Source of the DNA: Methylibium sp. Root1272
Lineage (GTDB): Bacteria > Pseudomonadota > Gammaproteobacteria > Burkholderiales > Burkholderiaceae_C
Reading direction: 5' to 3'
NCBI RefSeq assembly: GCF_001425905.1
Contig: NZ_LMDY01000003.1
Coordinates: 52,331-116,330 of the forward strand
DNA: 64,000 nucleotides
Shown: positions 33,719-42,088 of the stretch, one piece after another
Layout of the letters: every line of letters starts with the position of its first letter
Position numbering within the stretch: the first letter of the stretch is position 1
Notes under the pieces: model-generated
Told to the model about the DNA's origin: nothing
What the model saw: the letters and a program-made list of their open reading frames with translations, nothing else
The model's database searches: none
Position numbers and translations under genes: made by a program

Positions 33719-35170
33719 TTGAGTTCCGCCAAGGGCGACCTGCCCGATCTCGGGCCCCTGTCTCCGTGGGCACCGGAGCTGGCCGAAACCTTCGTGTCGC
33801 TGGCCAGCGACATCGCTCTCGTGATCGACGAGCAGGGCGTGATCCGCAAGGTCGCGCATGGCGGGGCCGTGCCGCTGGAACTCACGGCGCACGACTGGGT
33901 CGGCCGGGCCTGGATCGACACCGTCACCGGCGACACCCGCACGAAGATCGACAAGCTGCTCAGCGAGGTGACCACCACCGGGCTGGCGCGGCGCCGCGAG
34001 GTCAACCACCCGTCGGCCGGCGGCGAGAACATCCCGGTGGCCTACACCGCAGTGCGGCTGGGCGAACACGGCCCGGTGCTGGCGGTGGGGCGCGACCTGC
34101 GCGCCATCGCCGCGATCCAGCAGCGCTTCATCGACGCGCAGCGCGACATGGAGCGCGGCTACTGGGCCACGCGGCAGGCGGAGAGCCGCTACCGGCTGCT
34201 GTTCCAGGTGGCGACCGATGCGGTGCTGGTGGTCGATGCCACCAGCCTGAACATCCTGGAGGCCAACCAGGCCGCGGCCACGCTGTTCGACCTGGGCATC
34301 GAGCAGCTCGTCGGCCGTGCGGCGGTGTTCGGCTTCGAACACCGCTCGCGGCCCGCCGTCGACGAACTGCTGACGACCGCGCGCACCAGCGGCCGGCCGG
34401 CCGAGATCCGTGCGCGGCTGGCCGGCAAGGTCATCGCCACCAGCGTCGCCGCCACGCCGTTCCGGGCCGACGAGCAGATGCGGCTGCTGGTGCGCGTGCG
34501 CGCCATCGACGCACCGCCGGCCGCCGCCCATGCGCTCGACACCACGGTGGTTCGCCTGGTCGACCAGCTCTCCGAAGGTGTGGTCGTCACCGATCCCAGC
34601 GGCCGCATCCAGGTAGCCAACCCGGCCTTCCTGAAGCTCGTGGGCGGCCGCGCCGAGGCCGACCTCAAGGGCCGACCGCTGCTGGACTGGCTGGGGCTGT
34701 CGCCCGCCGACCTGGCCGCGCTGATCCAGCGCGCCCGCAGCCACGGACTCACACGCCGCCATCAGAGCGTGCTGGTGTCGGGTGACGCGGCGCCGGCCCA
34801 GGTGGAGATCGCCGCGGCGCTGCTGGCCGAGGGCGATCAGGAATGCATCGGCTTCACGCTGCGCCGCATTGAACCCCAGGCGGCGGCGATCGCGTCGCCA
34901 CCGCCGACGGTCGTCGACGGACTGCAGGCTGCGCTCGAGCAGCTGACCACGTCGCTCGGCGACGTGGCGCTGCCGGAGCTGATGCGCCAGGCCAGCGCGC
35001 TGACCGAGCGCTACCTGATCGCCGCGGCCCTGGAACGTGCCGGTGGCGACGCCACCGCGGCGGCCGAGTTGCTGCAGGTGAGCCGCCAGAGCCTGGCCCG
35101 GCGCCACCGTCGCCACCCCGATGCGGCGGCACGCGCGCCGCACTCCGACCTCCCGCCGGAAGCACGCTAG
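33719..35170 (+). CDS. Second PpsR-type regulator (PpsR2-like), no HTH cysteine
   Basis: A 483-residue paralogue of the PpsR at 16429, similar along its whole length: SDIALVIDEQGVIRKVA, NHPSAGGENIPVAY, the Q-linker IAAIQQRFIDAQRDMERGYW, two PAS domains and a C-terminal HTH. TTG 33719 was chosen because GGAGGAG lies eight bases before it and the length then matches PpsR; ATG 33617 is the alternative. The redox cysteine of the HTH is replaced by Leu (RYLIAAALE against QLCIEAALQ); the only Cys is in QECIGFTL. The recognition helix ends SRQSLARRHRRHP rather than SRQSLYVKLRRYG, so DNA binding may differ. Its stop overlaps the bphP GTG. In Rhodopseudomonas and Bradyrhizobium such a PpsR2 pairs with BphP1. 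Confidence 0.85.
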   Translation: MSSAKGDLPDLGPLSPWAPELAETFVSLASDIALVIDEQGVIRKVAHGGAVPLELTAHDWVGRAWIDTVTGDTRTKIDKLLSEVTTTGLARRREVNHPSAGGENIPVAYTAVRLGEHGPVLAVGRDLRAIAAIQQRFIDAQRDMERGYWATRQAESRYRLLFQVATDAVLVVDATSLNILEANQAAATLFDLGIEQLVGRAAVFGFEHRSRPAVDELLTTARTSGRPAEIRARLAGKVIATSVAATPFRADEQMRLLVRVRAIDAPPAAAHALDTTVVRLVDQLSEGVVVTDPSGRIQVANPAFLKLVGGRAEADLKGRPLLDWLGLSPADLAALIQRARSHGLTRRHQSVLVSGDAAPAQVEIAAALLAEGDQECIGFTLRRIEPQAAAIASPPPTVVDGLQAALEQLTTSLGDVALPELMRQASALTERYLIAAALERAGGDATAAAELLQVSRQSLARRHRRHPDAAARAPHSDLPPEAR

Positions 35171-37350
35171 TGCCCAACAACCCCGCCTTCGGCCAGGCCG
35201 ACCTCACGAACTGCGAGCGTGAGCTGATCCACCTCGCCGGCTCGATCCAGCCGCACGGGCTGCTGCTGGTGCTGAGCGAGCCGCAGCTGCTGATCACCCA
35301 GCTGAGCGGCAATGCCGAGAGCCTGATCGGCACGCCGGCGTGGAGCCTGCTGAGCCAGCCGCTGCGCGAGTTGGGCGGCGACATCGAGCGGCAGGTACGC
35401 GAGCTGGCCGCGGCCTCCGACCTCGCCGAGCCGGCGCCGCTGCGCTGCCGCGTGCAGGTGGGCGGCGACACCGACGAGTTCGAGGGCGCGGTCCACCGTG
35501 TCGCCGGGATCGGCCTGCTGGTGGAGGTGGAGCCGGCGCATCCGCCGCGCGGCGGGACGGAGATGGTCGACATCGACAGCGAGCGCCTGCTCAAGCAGCT
35601 GAGTGGCGCGATCGAGCGCTTCAGCGCCGCCTCGACCATCGGCACGCTGGCCGATGCCGCGGTGCGCAGCTTCCGCGACCTGATCGGCTACGACCGCTGC
35701 ATGGTCTACAAGTTCGACCCCGACGGCCACGGCAAGATCATCGCGGAGGCCCGCGACCCGCGGCTCGAATCGCTGCTGGGCCACCACTACCCGGCCTCCG
35801 ACATCCCCCAGCGTGCCCGCCAGCTCTACCTGCGCAACCGCCTGCGCGTTCTGGTCGACGTGCACTACGAGCCGGCACCGCTGCTGCCGCGCCGGCCGGC
35901 AGGCTCGGACGAAGAGCTCGACATGTCGATGTCCTACCTGCGCAGCATGTCGCCGCTGCACCTGCAGTACCTGAAGAACATGGGCGTGACCGCGACTCTG
36001 GTGGTCTCGCTGGTGCGCGAGGGGCGGCTGTGGGGGCTGATCGCCTGCCACCACTACGCGCCACGCAACCTGCGCTTCGCGGTGCGCGCGGCGGCCGACC
36101 TGATGACCGAGGTGATCTCCACCCGCATCGCCGCGATCGAGAACTACGCGCACGCGCAGGTCGCCATCCAGGTGCGGCGGCTCGAGCAGCGGCTGGTCGA
36201 GGCCACCTCCACCGAAGGCGACTGGCGGCTGGCGCTGTTCCGCAATCCGCGCACGCTGCTGCAGCCGCTGGACGCGACCGCCGCCGCGCTGTTCTACGAG
36301 GGCGAGGTGCTGACCTCCGGCGAGGCGCCGTCGACGCCGGAGCTGCGCGCGCTGATGGAGTGGGTCGACGTCCAGGCCTTCGACGACGGGCTGTTCAGCT
36401 GCTCGTCGGTCGCGCGCGAGAACCCGGCGCTCGACTCGCTCACGCCCACGGCCAGCGGCGTGCTGGCGGTCAAGCTGTCGACCTCGCGGCCCGACTACCT
36501 GATGTGGTTCCGCAAGGAGCAGCTGCTGTCGGTCACCTGGGCCGGCGACCCGTCCAAGCCGGTGGTCGGCAACGACCCGATGGAGCTGTCGCCACGGCGC
36601 TCGTTCGCTGCCTGGTCGGAGATCGTGCGCGGCACCGCGCTGCCGTGGTCGACCGGCGAGCAGGCGCTGGCGCGCGCCTTCGGCCATTCGCTGATCGACA
36701 TCATCGTGCAGATCAACGCGGTGCGGCTGCTGATCGCTGAACACCAGCTCACGCAGATCCGCAGCACGGTCGAGCATTCCAAGGAGCCGATCGTCGTCGC
36801 CGATGCCGAGCGCCGTGCGCTGTTCGCCAACGACGCCTTCTTCGCGCTTGCCGGACGTCCGCGCGAGTCGCGGCCCACGCTCGACGAGATGGCGACGCTG
36901 TTCACCGAGCCGAAGATCGTGCGCTCGGTGCTGAACACGCTCGCGCTGGAGCGCCAGCCGTGGCGCGGCGACCTGGCGCTCGACCTGGGAGAGGGCCGCA
37001 CCCGTGCGGTGGCCGTGCGCGCCGAGGTCGTGCCGGCGCGCGACGGATCGGTGCTGGGTTACTTCCTGATCTTCGCCGACCTCACCGAAAGCCAGCGCGC
37101 CGAGGCGGCGCGGCGCCACCTCGAGCAATCGCTGACGCGTGGCGAGGCGGACGCCGCTGCGCCGTCCCGCACGCCGAACGATTCCGACGAGTTGATCAAC
37201 GCGATCTTCGCCAACGCCAGCCTCGCCGCGATGGACATCGCCGACGGCAATGCCTCGCCGTCGGTCGCGCCCCTGCTCGAGGAACTCGAGGCCTCGACCC
37301 GGCGTGCCGCCTCGCTCTACGGGCTCATCCGCCGCTTCGGCGGATCCTGA
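35170..37350 (+). CDS. bphP: Bacteriophytochrome, PAS-GAF-PHY-PAS with short output region
   Basis: A 726-residue red/far-red photoreceptor. Cys15 (TNCERELIHLAGSIQPHG) is the biliverdin attachment site in the PAS domain. PASDIPQRARQLY (about 208-220) is the GAF chromophore motif. The PHY tongue shows WFRKEQLLSVTWAG and PRRSFAAW. After about residue 520 comes another PAS domain (EPIVVADAERRALFANDAFF), then some 70 residues with DSDELINAIFANASLAAMDI, lacking the H, N and G boxes of a histidine kinase. This is the layout of BphP1 of Rhodopseudomonas palustris, which relieves PpsR2 repression by direct binding. GTG 35170 overlaps the PpsR2 stop. Confidence 0.93.
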   Translation: MPNNPAFGQADLTNCERELIHLAGSIQPHGLLLVLSEPQLLITQLSGNAESLIGTPAWSLLSQPLRELGGDIERQVRELAAASDLAEPAPLRCRVQVGGDTDEFEGAVHRVAGIGLLVEVEPAHPPRGGTEMVDIDSERLLKQLSGAIERFSAASTIGTLADAAVRSFRDLIGYDRCMVYKFDPDGHGKIIAEARDPRLESLLGHHYPASDIPQRARQLYLRNRLRVLVDVHYEPAPLLPRRPAGSDEELDMSMSYLRSMSPLHLQYLKNMGVTATLVVSLVREGRLWGLIACHHYAPRNLRFAVRAAADLMTEVISTRIAAIENYAHAQVAIQVRRLEQRLVEATSTEGDWRLALFRNPRTLLQPLDATAAALFYEGEVLTSGEAPSTPELRALMEWVDVQAFDDGLFSCSSVARENPALDSLTPTASGVLAVKLSTSRPDYLMWFRKEQLLSVTWAGDPSKPVVGNDPMELSPRRSFAAWSEIVRGTALPWSTGEQALARAFGHSLIDIIVQINAVRLLIAEHQLTQIRSTVEHSKEPIVVADAERRALFANDAFFALAGRPRESRPTLDEMATLFTEPKIVRSVLNTLALERQPWRGDLALDLGEGRTRAVAVRAEVVPARDGSVLGYFLIFADLTESQRAEAARRHLEQSLTRGEADAAAPSRTPNDSDELINAIFANASLAAMDIADGNASPSVAPLLEELEASTRRAASLYGLIRRFGGS

Positions 37351-37376
37351 CGGTCTTCAGGCGCGCGATCCTTCGG

Positions 37377-38024
37377 TCACGACGGCCGAGGCGCTTCCGC
37401 ATGGAGCTGATCGAACAACTCCGCGTGCATCGCGAAGGCGCGCCGCGCCTCGTCGACCACGGCGTCCGCATCGGCTTCGGTGGCGGCAGCGGCCTCGAGG
37501 CCGGCGCGGAAGCGCTGCTTGAGCTGGGCAGTCTCTTCGGAACGGCCGAAGTCATAGAAGCGCACGCCCTCGCCGCTGCGCAGGCCGAGCTGCTCCGAGA
37601 CGATGCGCGCCAGCACCTGACCGCCGCTCAGGTCGCCGAGGTAGCGCACGTAGGCGTGCGCCACCAGCCGTTCCGGTTGCCCGGCGACGAGTGCGGTCAG
37701 ATGCCGCGCGTACGCGGCGGCAGACGATTGCATTGCGATGTCGCTCGGCCAGTCGGGTCCGTGCAGCAGGTCCAGGTCCGCGCGCAACGCGGGCTCGCGC
37801 CACAGCGCCGGCGAGCAGACCGGCGCGACGCCGGGATGGGCCGCACAGGCTGCGAGCCCGGCCTCGAGCTCCTGGTAGATCGGGTGCAGGTTGCGCAGCA
37901 GTGCGCAGTAGGTTCGCTGCGGCATGCGGCCCCGCAGCAGTTGCTGCATCAGGGCGCTGCGTTCCAGTTCAACGTGCTGCGCTCGGGTCTCGCTTCGCAG
38001 GCGCTCGGCCAGGGTCACGCTCAA
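37377..38024 (-). CDS. Heme oxygenase (biliverdin supply for BphP)
   Basis: A 215-residue heme oxygenase that opens heme to biliverdin, the chromophore of bacteriophytochromes. The proximal histidine is in ETRAQHVELERS near residue 17, and the distal-helix motif LGDLSGGQVLARIV is present. The TTG at 38024 is used because GGAG sits seven bases ahead; a GTG at 38018 is possible. The gene is convergent with bphP (26-base gap), so it is on its own transcript, yet placed beside the photoreceptor that needs its product. Confidence 0.92.
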   Translation of the reverse strand: MSVTLAERLRSETRAQHVELERSALMQQLLRGRMPQRTYCALLRNLHPIYQELEAGLAACAAHPGVAPVCSPALWREPALRADLDLLHGPDWPSDIAMQSSAAAYARHLTALVAGQPERLVAHAYVRYLGDLSGGQVLARIVSEQLGLRSGEGVRFYDFGRSEETAQLKQRFRAGLEAAAATEADADAVVDEARRAFAMHAELFDQLHAEAPRPS

Positions 38025-38089
38025 GAGGCTGCTCCATCGGATGTCCTGCTCCGATCATAGAGAGGTCCCGGGCGACCCGCGGCGCCACG

Positions 38090-38117
38090 AAAAAACGGGC
38101 GGCACGAGGGCCGCCCG
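38090..38117 (-). terminator. Rho-independent terminator of the puf operon
   Basis: On the minus strand an 8-bp perfect GC stem (CGGGCGGC/GCCGCCCG, six-base loop) is followed by six T. It lies about 43 bases after the pufC stop and should end the crtEF-bchCXYZ-pufBALMC transcript before the heme oxygenase gene. Confidence 0.9.
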
Positions 38118-38159
38118 AGTCCGGTGAAGTGCTTTGCCCTTTCACCTCCGGAAACGTCG

Positions 38160-39527
38160 TCAGCGCAGCGCCACCTCGACGCGCCGTGCTGCCGGATCCT
38201 CGCCAGACAGGTTGGCCTCGGCCGATTGCGGCTTCTCGAGCTGGATGCGATCCTCGGTGATGCCGGCCGCCTTCAGCGCGTCGCGCACCGCAAAGGCGCG
38301 CTGCTTCGCCAGTCCCTGGTTCTGCGACAGGGTGCCGGCCGCAGAGTGGTAGCCCGACAGCACCGCCTTCGAATCGGGGCTCGCCTTCAGCGCCTGGATC
38401 ACCGGCGCCAGCGTCTTCTCCGCGTCGCCGGCCAGCGATGAGGAGCCCACGTCGAAGAACAGCACCGCGCTCTGTGCGGCTGGGGCCCCGGCGGCCGGGG
38501 CGGCGACCGACACCCGGGTGCCACCGGCGAGTTCGGGGTGGTCCTTCAGCATGCTCGCGCCGTAGAGCGGCTTGTAGGCGCCCTGGTGGCAGGTCGAGCA
38601 GTTGACCTTGGCCACGTCGCCGGTCGGCCCGTTGCGCTCGGCCGGGAACACCGACGTCAGCGGCTCCAGGTAGGCCGCGTTCAGGTCGCGCGCCATGCGG
38701 ATGCCGTACCACGCCGTGGTGCGCTGCGGCGTGCTCTGATCCCAGGTCGAGAACGAGCGGCTGTTGTGGCAATAGGTGCAGTTGACGCCCAGCGACTCCG
38801 ACATGTGGACCATCAGCCCGTAAGTGCCCTCGGTCTGCTTGATGGATTTCCGGTTGCCCGACGGCAGCGGCGTGTCGCCCACCACGCGGATGTCCGCCGC
38901 CTGCGACAGGTAGGCTGTGAACGGGTCGTAGGGCAGCGAGGTCAGTCCGACCGACTTCGCCGGGCTGTTCTGTCCCGCGTCGTCGCCGACCATGCCGGCC
39001 GTCTGCCTGTGCGGCGGCGCGCTGAACCAGGTCTGCGCCGGCACCGGCTGGCCGCGGTGGCAGGTGAAGCAGGTGACGCCGGTCTCGGCGACGTGCGACT
39101 TGAAGTCGGTGTTGATGTGGCGCGTCATCTGCAGCATCTTGCGGGCGACGACCTTGGTGTACAGCGCGTCTTCCGACAGGTCCTTGCCGGCGGCGTGGCA
39201 GTAGGTGCAACCCTGCTCGGGCGCTACCCACGCGGTGATGGCGGCCATCGTGCGCGTGAACTCGCCCACGCTGCTGTCGCCGAGCACCTGCACGTTCTTG
39301 AACACGTCCTTGGCACGCGGCCCCTCCGCGCTGACCGCCGGCAACGGCTCCGGCACCTGGTTGACCACCGCCTGAGCCTCCAGGGTGCGCGGGTTGTAGA
39401 TCTGGTCCATGCCGGTGCCGCGGTAGCCGCGCTGCACGCTGTCGACCGGTGGTCGCTCGCAGCCGACGAGCATCAGCAGCAGGGCCGTCAGCGCGAGCCC
39501 CAGCGAGGTGTGGGCGATGCGTCTCAT
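38160..39527 (-). CDS. pufC: Reaction-center tetraheme cytochrome c with C-terminal OmpA-like domain
   Basis: A 455-residue lipoprotein. The signal ends at lipobox LMLVGC (Cys23), so the N-terminus should be lipid-anchored on the periplasmic side. Four CxxCH heme sites start at residues 107, 153, 250 and 310, the PufC pattern; the protein re-reduces the special pair. After an Ala/Pro linker (about 340-352), residues 353-455 form an OmpA-type domain: [48 protein letters not shown]. The Arg of the peptidoglycan site is kept (KQRA), but the usual Asp (GHTD) is Ser. Ordinary PufC proteins end near residue 330-350 of this one. It overlaps pufM by ATGA. Confidence 0.95.
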   Translation of the reverse strand: MRRIAHTSLGLALTALLLMLVGCERPPVDSVQRGYRGTGMDQIYNPRTLEAQAVVNQVPEPLPAVSAEGPRAKDVFKNVQVLGDSSVGEFTRTMAAITAWVAPEQGCTYCHAAGKDLSEDALYTKVVARKMLQMTRHINTDFKSHVAETGVTCFTCHRGQPVPAQTWFSAPPHRQTAGMVGDDAGQNSPAKSVGLTSLPYDPFTAYLSQAADIRVVGDTPLPSGNRKSIKQTEGTYGLMVHMSESLGVNCTYCHNSRSFSTWDQSTPQRTTAWYGIRMARDLNAAYLEPLTSVFPAERNGPTGDVAKVNCSTCHQGAYKPLYGASMLKDHPELAGGTRVSVAAPAAGAPAAQSAVLFFDVGSSSLAGDAEKTLAPVIQALKASPDSKAVLSGYHSAAGTLSQNQGLAKQRAFAVRDALKAAGITEDRIQLEKPQSAEANLSGEDPAARRVEVALR

Positions 39528-40501
39528 GGCTTCACTCCCTGCAGCAAGGACGGGTCCACGACCGGCGTGAAGACCATCGGGTAGACCGGCGCGACGTGGT
39601 GTTTCACGGCCCACAGGTACCAGTTGTCGACCACGGTGCCGGTCAGCAGGATGCCGATGCCGCCGCACAGCGGACACAGCACCGCGAACCACCAGGCCCA
39701 GCGATGGATCGACTCCATCGTGGCGTTGAAGCCCATGGTCCAGCGCCAGAACAGCGCGGCACGCTCGGAGGCGGTGCCGCGATCGACGATCTGCTCGATC
39801 TCGCGCTCGCCGCCGAAGCGACTGACCGCGAGGATGGTCGCGCCGTGCATCGCGAACAGCAGCGTCGAGCCGTAGAGGAAGGCGATCGACAGCATGTGGA
39901 AGGGGTTGTAGAACAGGTTGCCGTAGCGGATCGAGAAGGCCGCGGTCCAGTCGAGGTGCGGGAAGATGCCGAACGGCACCGCCTCGCCCCAGCTGCCCAT
40001 CAGCAGCGGGCGGATGAAGCCCAGCACCAGGTAGAGCCAGATCGCCGCCGCGAAGGCCCAGGCGACGTGCGTGCCCATGCCGAGCGCGCGGGCACGGCGG
40101 TACATGCGCACCCACCACAGCAGGATCGACGCGGTGAGGAAGAAGCCCGCCATCAGCCACCAGCCGCCCTGGTTGAGCGGCGGCAGCTCCAGCCCGTACT
40201 GTGGCGGTGGCGGCTCGAGCGCGAGCCACGGCAGCTGACGGACGAACTGGATCGGATCCCAGTTCACCGAGGCCAGCATGTTCAGGCCGATGATCTCGAA
40301 GGCGATGAAGAAGCAGAGCAGCGACGCGAGGCCGAGCCAGCCCAGGTAGATCGGTCCGATCTGCGCATCGCCGAAGCGGCCGAGCAGGTGCACGTGCGCC
40401 GGGGGCCCCTCGCGCTCCTTGTTGCCGCGCGCGAGCGGAATGCCGGCATAGGCCGGCGCCACCGCCTGCACGCGGGTGAAGATGTTCTGGTACTCGGCCA
40501 T
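39524..40501 (-). CDS. pufM: Photosynthetic reaction center M subunit
   Basis: A 325-residue five-helix core subunit holding half of the special pair and QA. The histidines that bind bacteriochlorophyll and iron are at 182, 202, 219 and 266, the canonical numbers (for example [26 protein letters not shown]). The C-terminal extension beyond the last helix ([20 protein letters not shown]) is the docking side for PufC. It lies between pufL and pufC and overlaps pufC by four bases. Confidence 0.98.
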   Translation of the reverse strand: MAEYQNIFTRVQAVAPAYAGIPLARGNKEREGPPAHVHLLGRFGDAQIGPIYLGWLGLASLLCFFIAFEIIGLNMLASVNWDPIQFVRQLPWLALEPPPPQYGLELPPLNQGGWWLMAGFFLTASILLWWVRMYRRARALGMGTHVAWAFAAAIWLYLVLGFIRPLLMGSWGEAVPFGIFPHLDWTAAFSIRYGNLFYNPFHMLSIAFLYGSTLLFAMHGATILAVSRFGGEREIEQIVDRGTASERAALFWRWTMGFNATMESIHRWAWWFAVLCPLCGGIGILLTGTVVDNWYLWAVKHHVAPVYPMVFTPVVDPSLLQGVKP

Positions 40502-40555
40502 GTCGGTCTCCTGCTCCTGCTCTGCTCTTGTTCTTCCGTCGGGACGGCGGGCGCT

Positions 40556-41380
40556 TCAGCGCCAGATCGGGAGGTTGAGCCACCAGCTCCACCACTCCGG
40601 CCAGCCGCGCGTCCAGAACGGGCCGCTGATGACGATGCAGACGGCGCTCCAGAAGCCGGCCGACAGCGCGAGGAACAGGCCCAGACGGTGGATGCCCAGC
40701 GTGCCGATCGAGTAGCCGATCGTGTCGCGGAAGAAGGTGTTCTCGTGTTCGGCGGTCTTCACCGGCTCGCCCGGCGCCGGGTTGGTGGACGACAGGATGA
40801 GCGCGCCGTGCAGCGACAGCGCGAAGGTCGTCGCGAAGAAGAAGCTCACCGCGAGCATGTGCGCGGGGTTGTAGTGGAAGTGCAGATACTGGTAGCCGGT
40901 GTTGGACACCCAGTCCAGGTGGCTCATGATTCCGTAGGGAAAGCCGTGCCCCCAGGCGCCCAGCAGCACCGGCCGCACCACGACCAGCGTGACGTAGGCC
41001 AGGATCGCCACCGAGAAGGCGAAGGGTACGTGGTAGCCGATGCCGAGCTTGCGGCAGATCTCCACCTCGCGCAGCGCCCACGACACGAAGGCGCCGATCG
41101 CACACACGGTGATCAGCTGCCACAGCCCGCCCTCCATCAGCGGCGCCATGCCCAGGCCGTACTTCAGGTCGGGTGGCGCGATGCTGATCTGCCAGAGGTT
41201 CCAGGTCGGGCCCTGCGAGGCACCCCATACGATCATCAGCGTGCCGACCAGCGCGAAGAAGGCCGTCGTGACGCCGAAGAAGCCGACGTAGAACGGCCCC
41301 ACCCAGAAGTCGAAGAGGTCTCCGCCGGTCAGCGTGCCGCCGCGTACGCGGTACTTCCGTTCAAAACTGAGCATGGCCAT
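40556..41380 (-). CDS. pufL: Photosynthetic reaction center L subunit
   Basis: A 274-residue five-helix core subunit. ATG 41380 gives [15 protein letters not shown], the standard start; a GTG two codons earlier is less likely. Histidines at 154, 174, 191 and 231 become L153, L173, L190 and L230 once the initiator Met is removed, so special-pair, accessory chlorophyll and iron ligands are all present. GAGGA lies eight bases before the ATG. A GC hairpin separates it from pufA. Confidence 0.98.
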   Translation of the reverse strand: MAMLSFERKYRVRGGTLTGGDLFDFWVGPFYVGFFGVTTAFFALVGTLMIVWGASQGPTWNLWQISIAPPDLKYGLGMAPLMEGGLWQLITVCAIGAFVSWALREVEICRKLGIGYHVPFAFSVAILAYVTLVVVRPVLLGAWGHGFPYGIMSHLDWVSNTGYQYLHFHYNPAHMLAVSFFFATTFALSLHGALILSSTNPAPGEPVKTAEHENTFFRDTIGYSIGTLGIHRLGLFLALSAGFWSAVCIVISGPFWTRGWPEWWSWWLNLPIWR

Positions 41381-41449
41381 GGTCACATCCTCATGCGGAA
41401 GGCCGACTGCACGTGGCCTTCGGGTTGCCGCGATTCACGGCAGACGGGT

Positions 41450-41466
41450 GCGGGCCGCCGGCCCGC
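41450..41466 (-). other. pufA-pufL intercistronic hairpin
   Basis: GCGGGCC-GCC-GGCCCGC is a perfect 7-bp GC stem in the 116-base gap between pufA and pufL, extended by partial pairing outside. Hairpins here protect the pufBA message from 3' decay and set the excess of LH1 over RC proteins in Rhodobacter; the same role is inferred. Confidence 0.65.
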
Positions 41467-41496
41467 CCCTCGTCCACCGCGGCTCGCACTGCGCCG

Positions 41497-41691
41497 CTAC
41501 TTGGCGGGCACGGGTGCCGGCATCGGAGCCATCTGGCCCGCGACCGCCGGTGCCTTGCGAGCGCCTTCGAGCCAGTTGAAGCGATCGGTACTGAGCAGGA
41601 TGAAATGGATCACCAGTGCCAGCACGAACAGGAAAGTGAAGAGAGCGACCAGCGTCCTGCGCGGATCGAAGAGTTGCCATAAGCGCCACAT
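41497..41691 (-). CDS. pufA: Light-harvesting 1 alpha polypeptide
   Basis: A 64-residue single-helix protein of the LH1 ring. [20 protein letters not shown] is the typical N-terminus. His29 in LVIHFILL binds bacteriochlorophyll, and DRFNWLEG follows the helix. The C-terminal Ala/Pro tail (PMPAPVPAK) may be trimmed. RBS GGGAGG stands nine bases before the ATG. It follows pufB by 12 bases. Confidence 0.97.
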   Translation of the reverse strand: MWRLWQLFDPRRTLVALFTFLFVLALVIHFILLSTDRFNWLEGARKAPAVAGQMAPMPAPVPAK

Positions 41692-41703
41692 GTTTTTTCC
41701 TCC

Positions 41704-41934
41704 CTATGCACTGAAAGCGATGGCGATCGTCGCGACGGCCACGTCCTTGGCGTCGTGCAGGACCTGGGCGTAACCGCCCGCGCCCGGCAGCCACGGACGC
41801 CATTGCCACACCAGGAAGTGCGCAACGATCGCGATCAGCGTGAAGACGATGAAGCTCGTCATGAAGATGCTGTGAAACTCCTTGGCTTCCGTTTCCGTGA
41901 GTCCGGAAAGGGAGCCGCTCCTACTGTCAGCCAT
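41704..41934 (-). CDS. pufB: Light-harvesting 1 beta polypeptide
   Basis: A 76-residue single-helix LH1 protein. [14 protein letters not shown] leads into the helix. His39 ([13 protein letters not shown]) is the bacteriochlorophyll ligand, and His21 is the second conserved one. About 25 residues follow the usual end (after RPWLPG); beta precursors with such tails occur in related phototrophs. RBS GGAGG lies seven bases before the ATG, in a strong context fitting high expression. It is the first puf gene after bchZ. Confidence 0.97.
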   Translation of the reverse strand: MADSRSGSLSGLTETEAKEFHSIFMTSFIVFTLIAIVAHFLVWQWRPWLPGAGGYAQVLHDAKDVAVATIAIAFSA

Positions 41935-42088
41935 GGTGGTACCTCCAAATGAGCCTGTCGGCCGTTACCGCGAACAACCCCCGCGGAGGGGCTTGCCGCG
42001 GCGCATGCCACGGCAATCCTTGTGTCCGGCGGTGCCGGACCAGTCTTCGAATCGAGAGCGCACGCGCGGCGGCGAGGACGGGCTTCAT
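41927..42088 (-). CDS. Possible 53-residue basic ORF between bchZ and pufB
   Basis: An ATG overlaps the bchZ stop (ATGA at 42085-42088), and the frame stays open to a TGA eight bases inside pufB. The product is Arg/His/Pro-rich ([12 protein letters not shown]), has no membrane helix and does not resemble PufQ, which often occupies this site elsewhere. The coupling and the overlap with pufB suggest translation could matter for pufB, but it may be chance in a leader that also shows hairpins (TTGCCG/CGGCAA, CCCC/GGGG). Confidence 0.35.
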   Translation of the reverse strand: MKPVLAAARALSIRRLVRHRRTQGLPWHAPRQAPPRGLFAVTADRLIWRYHHG

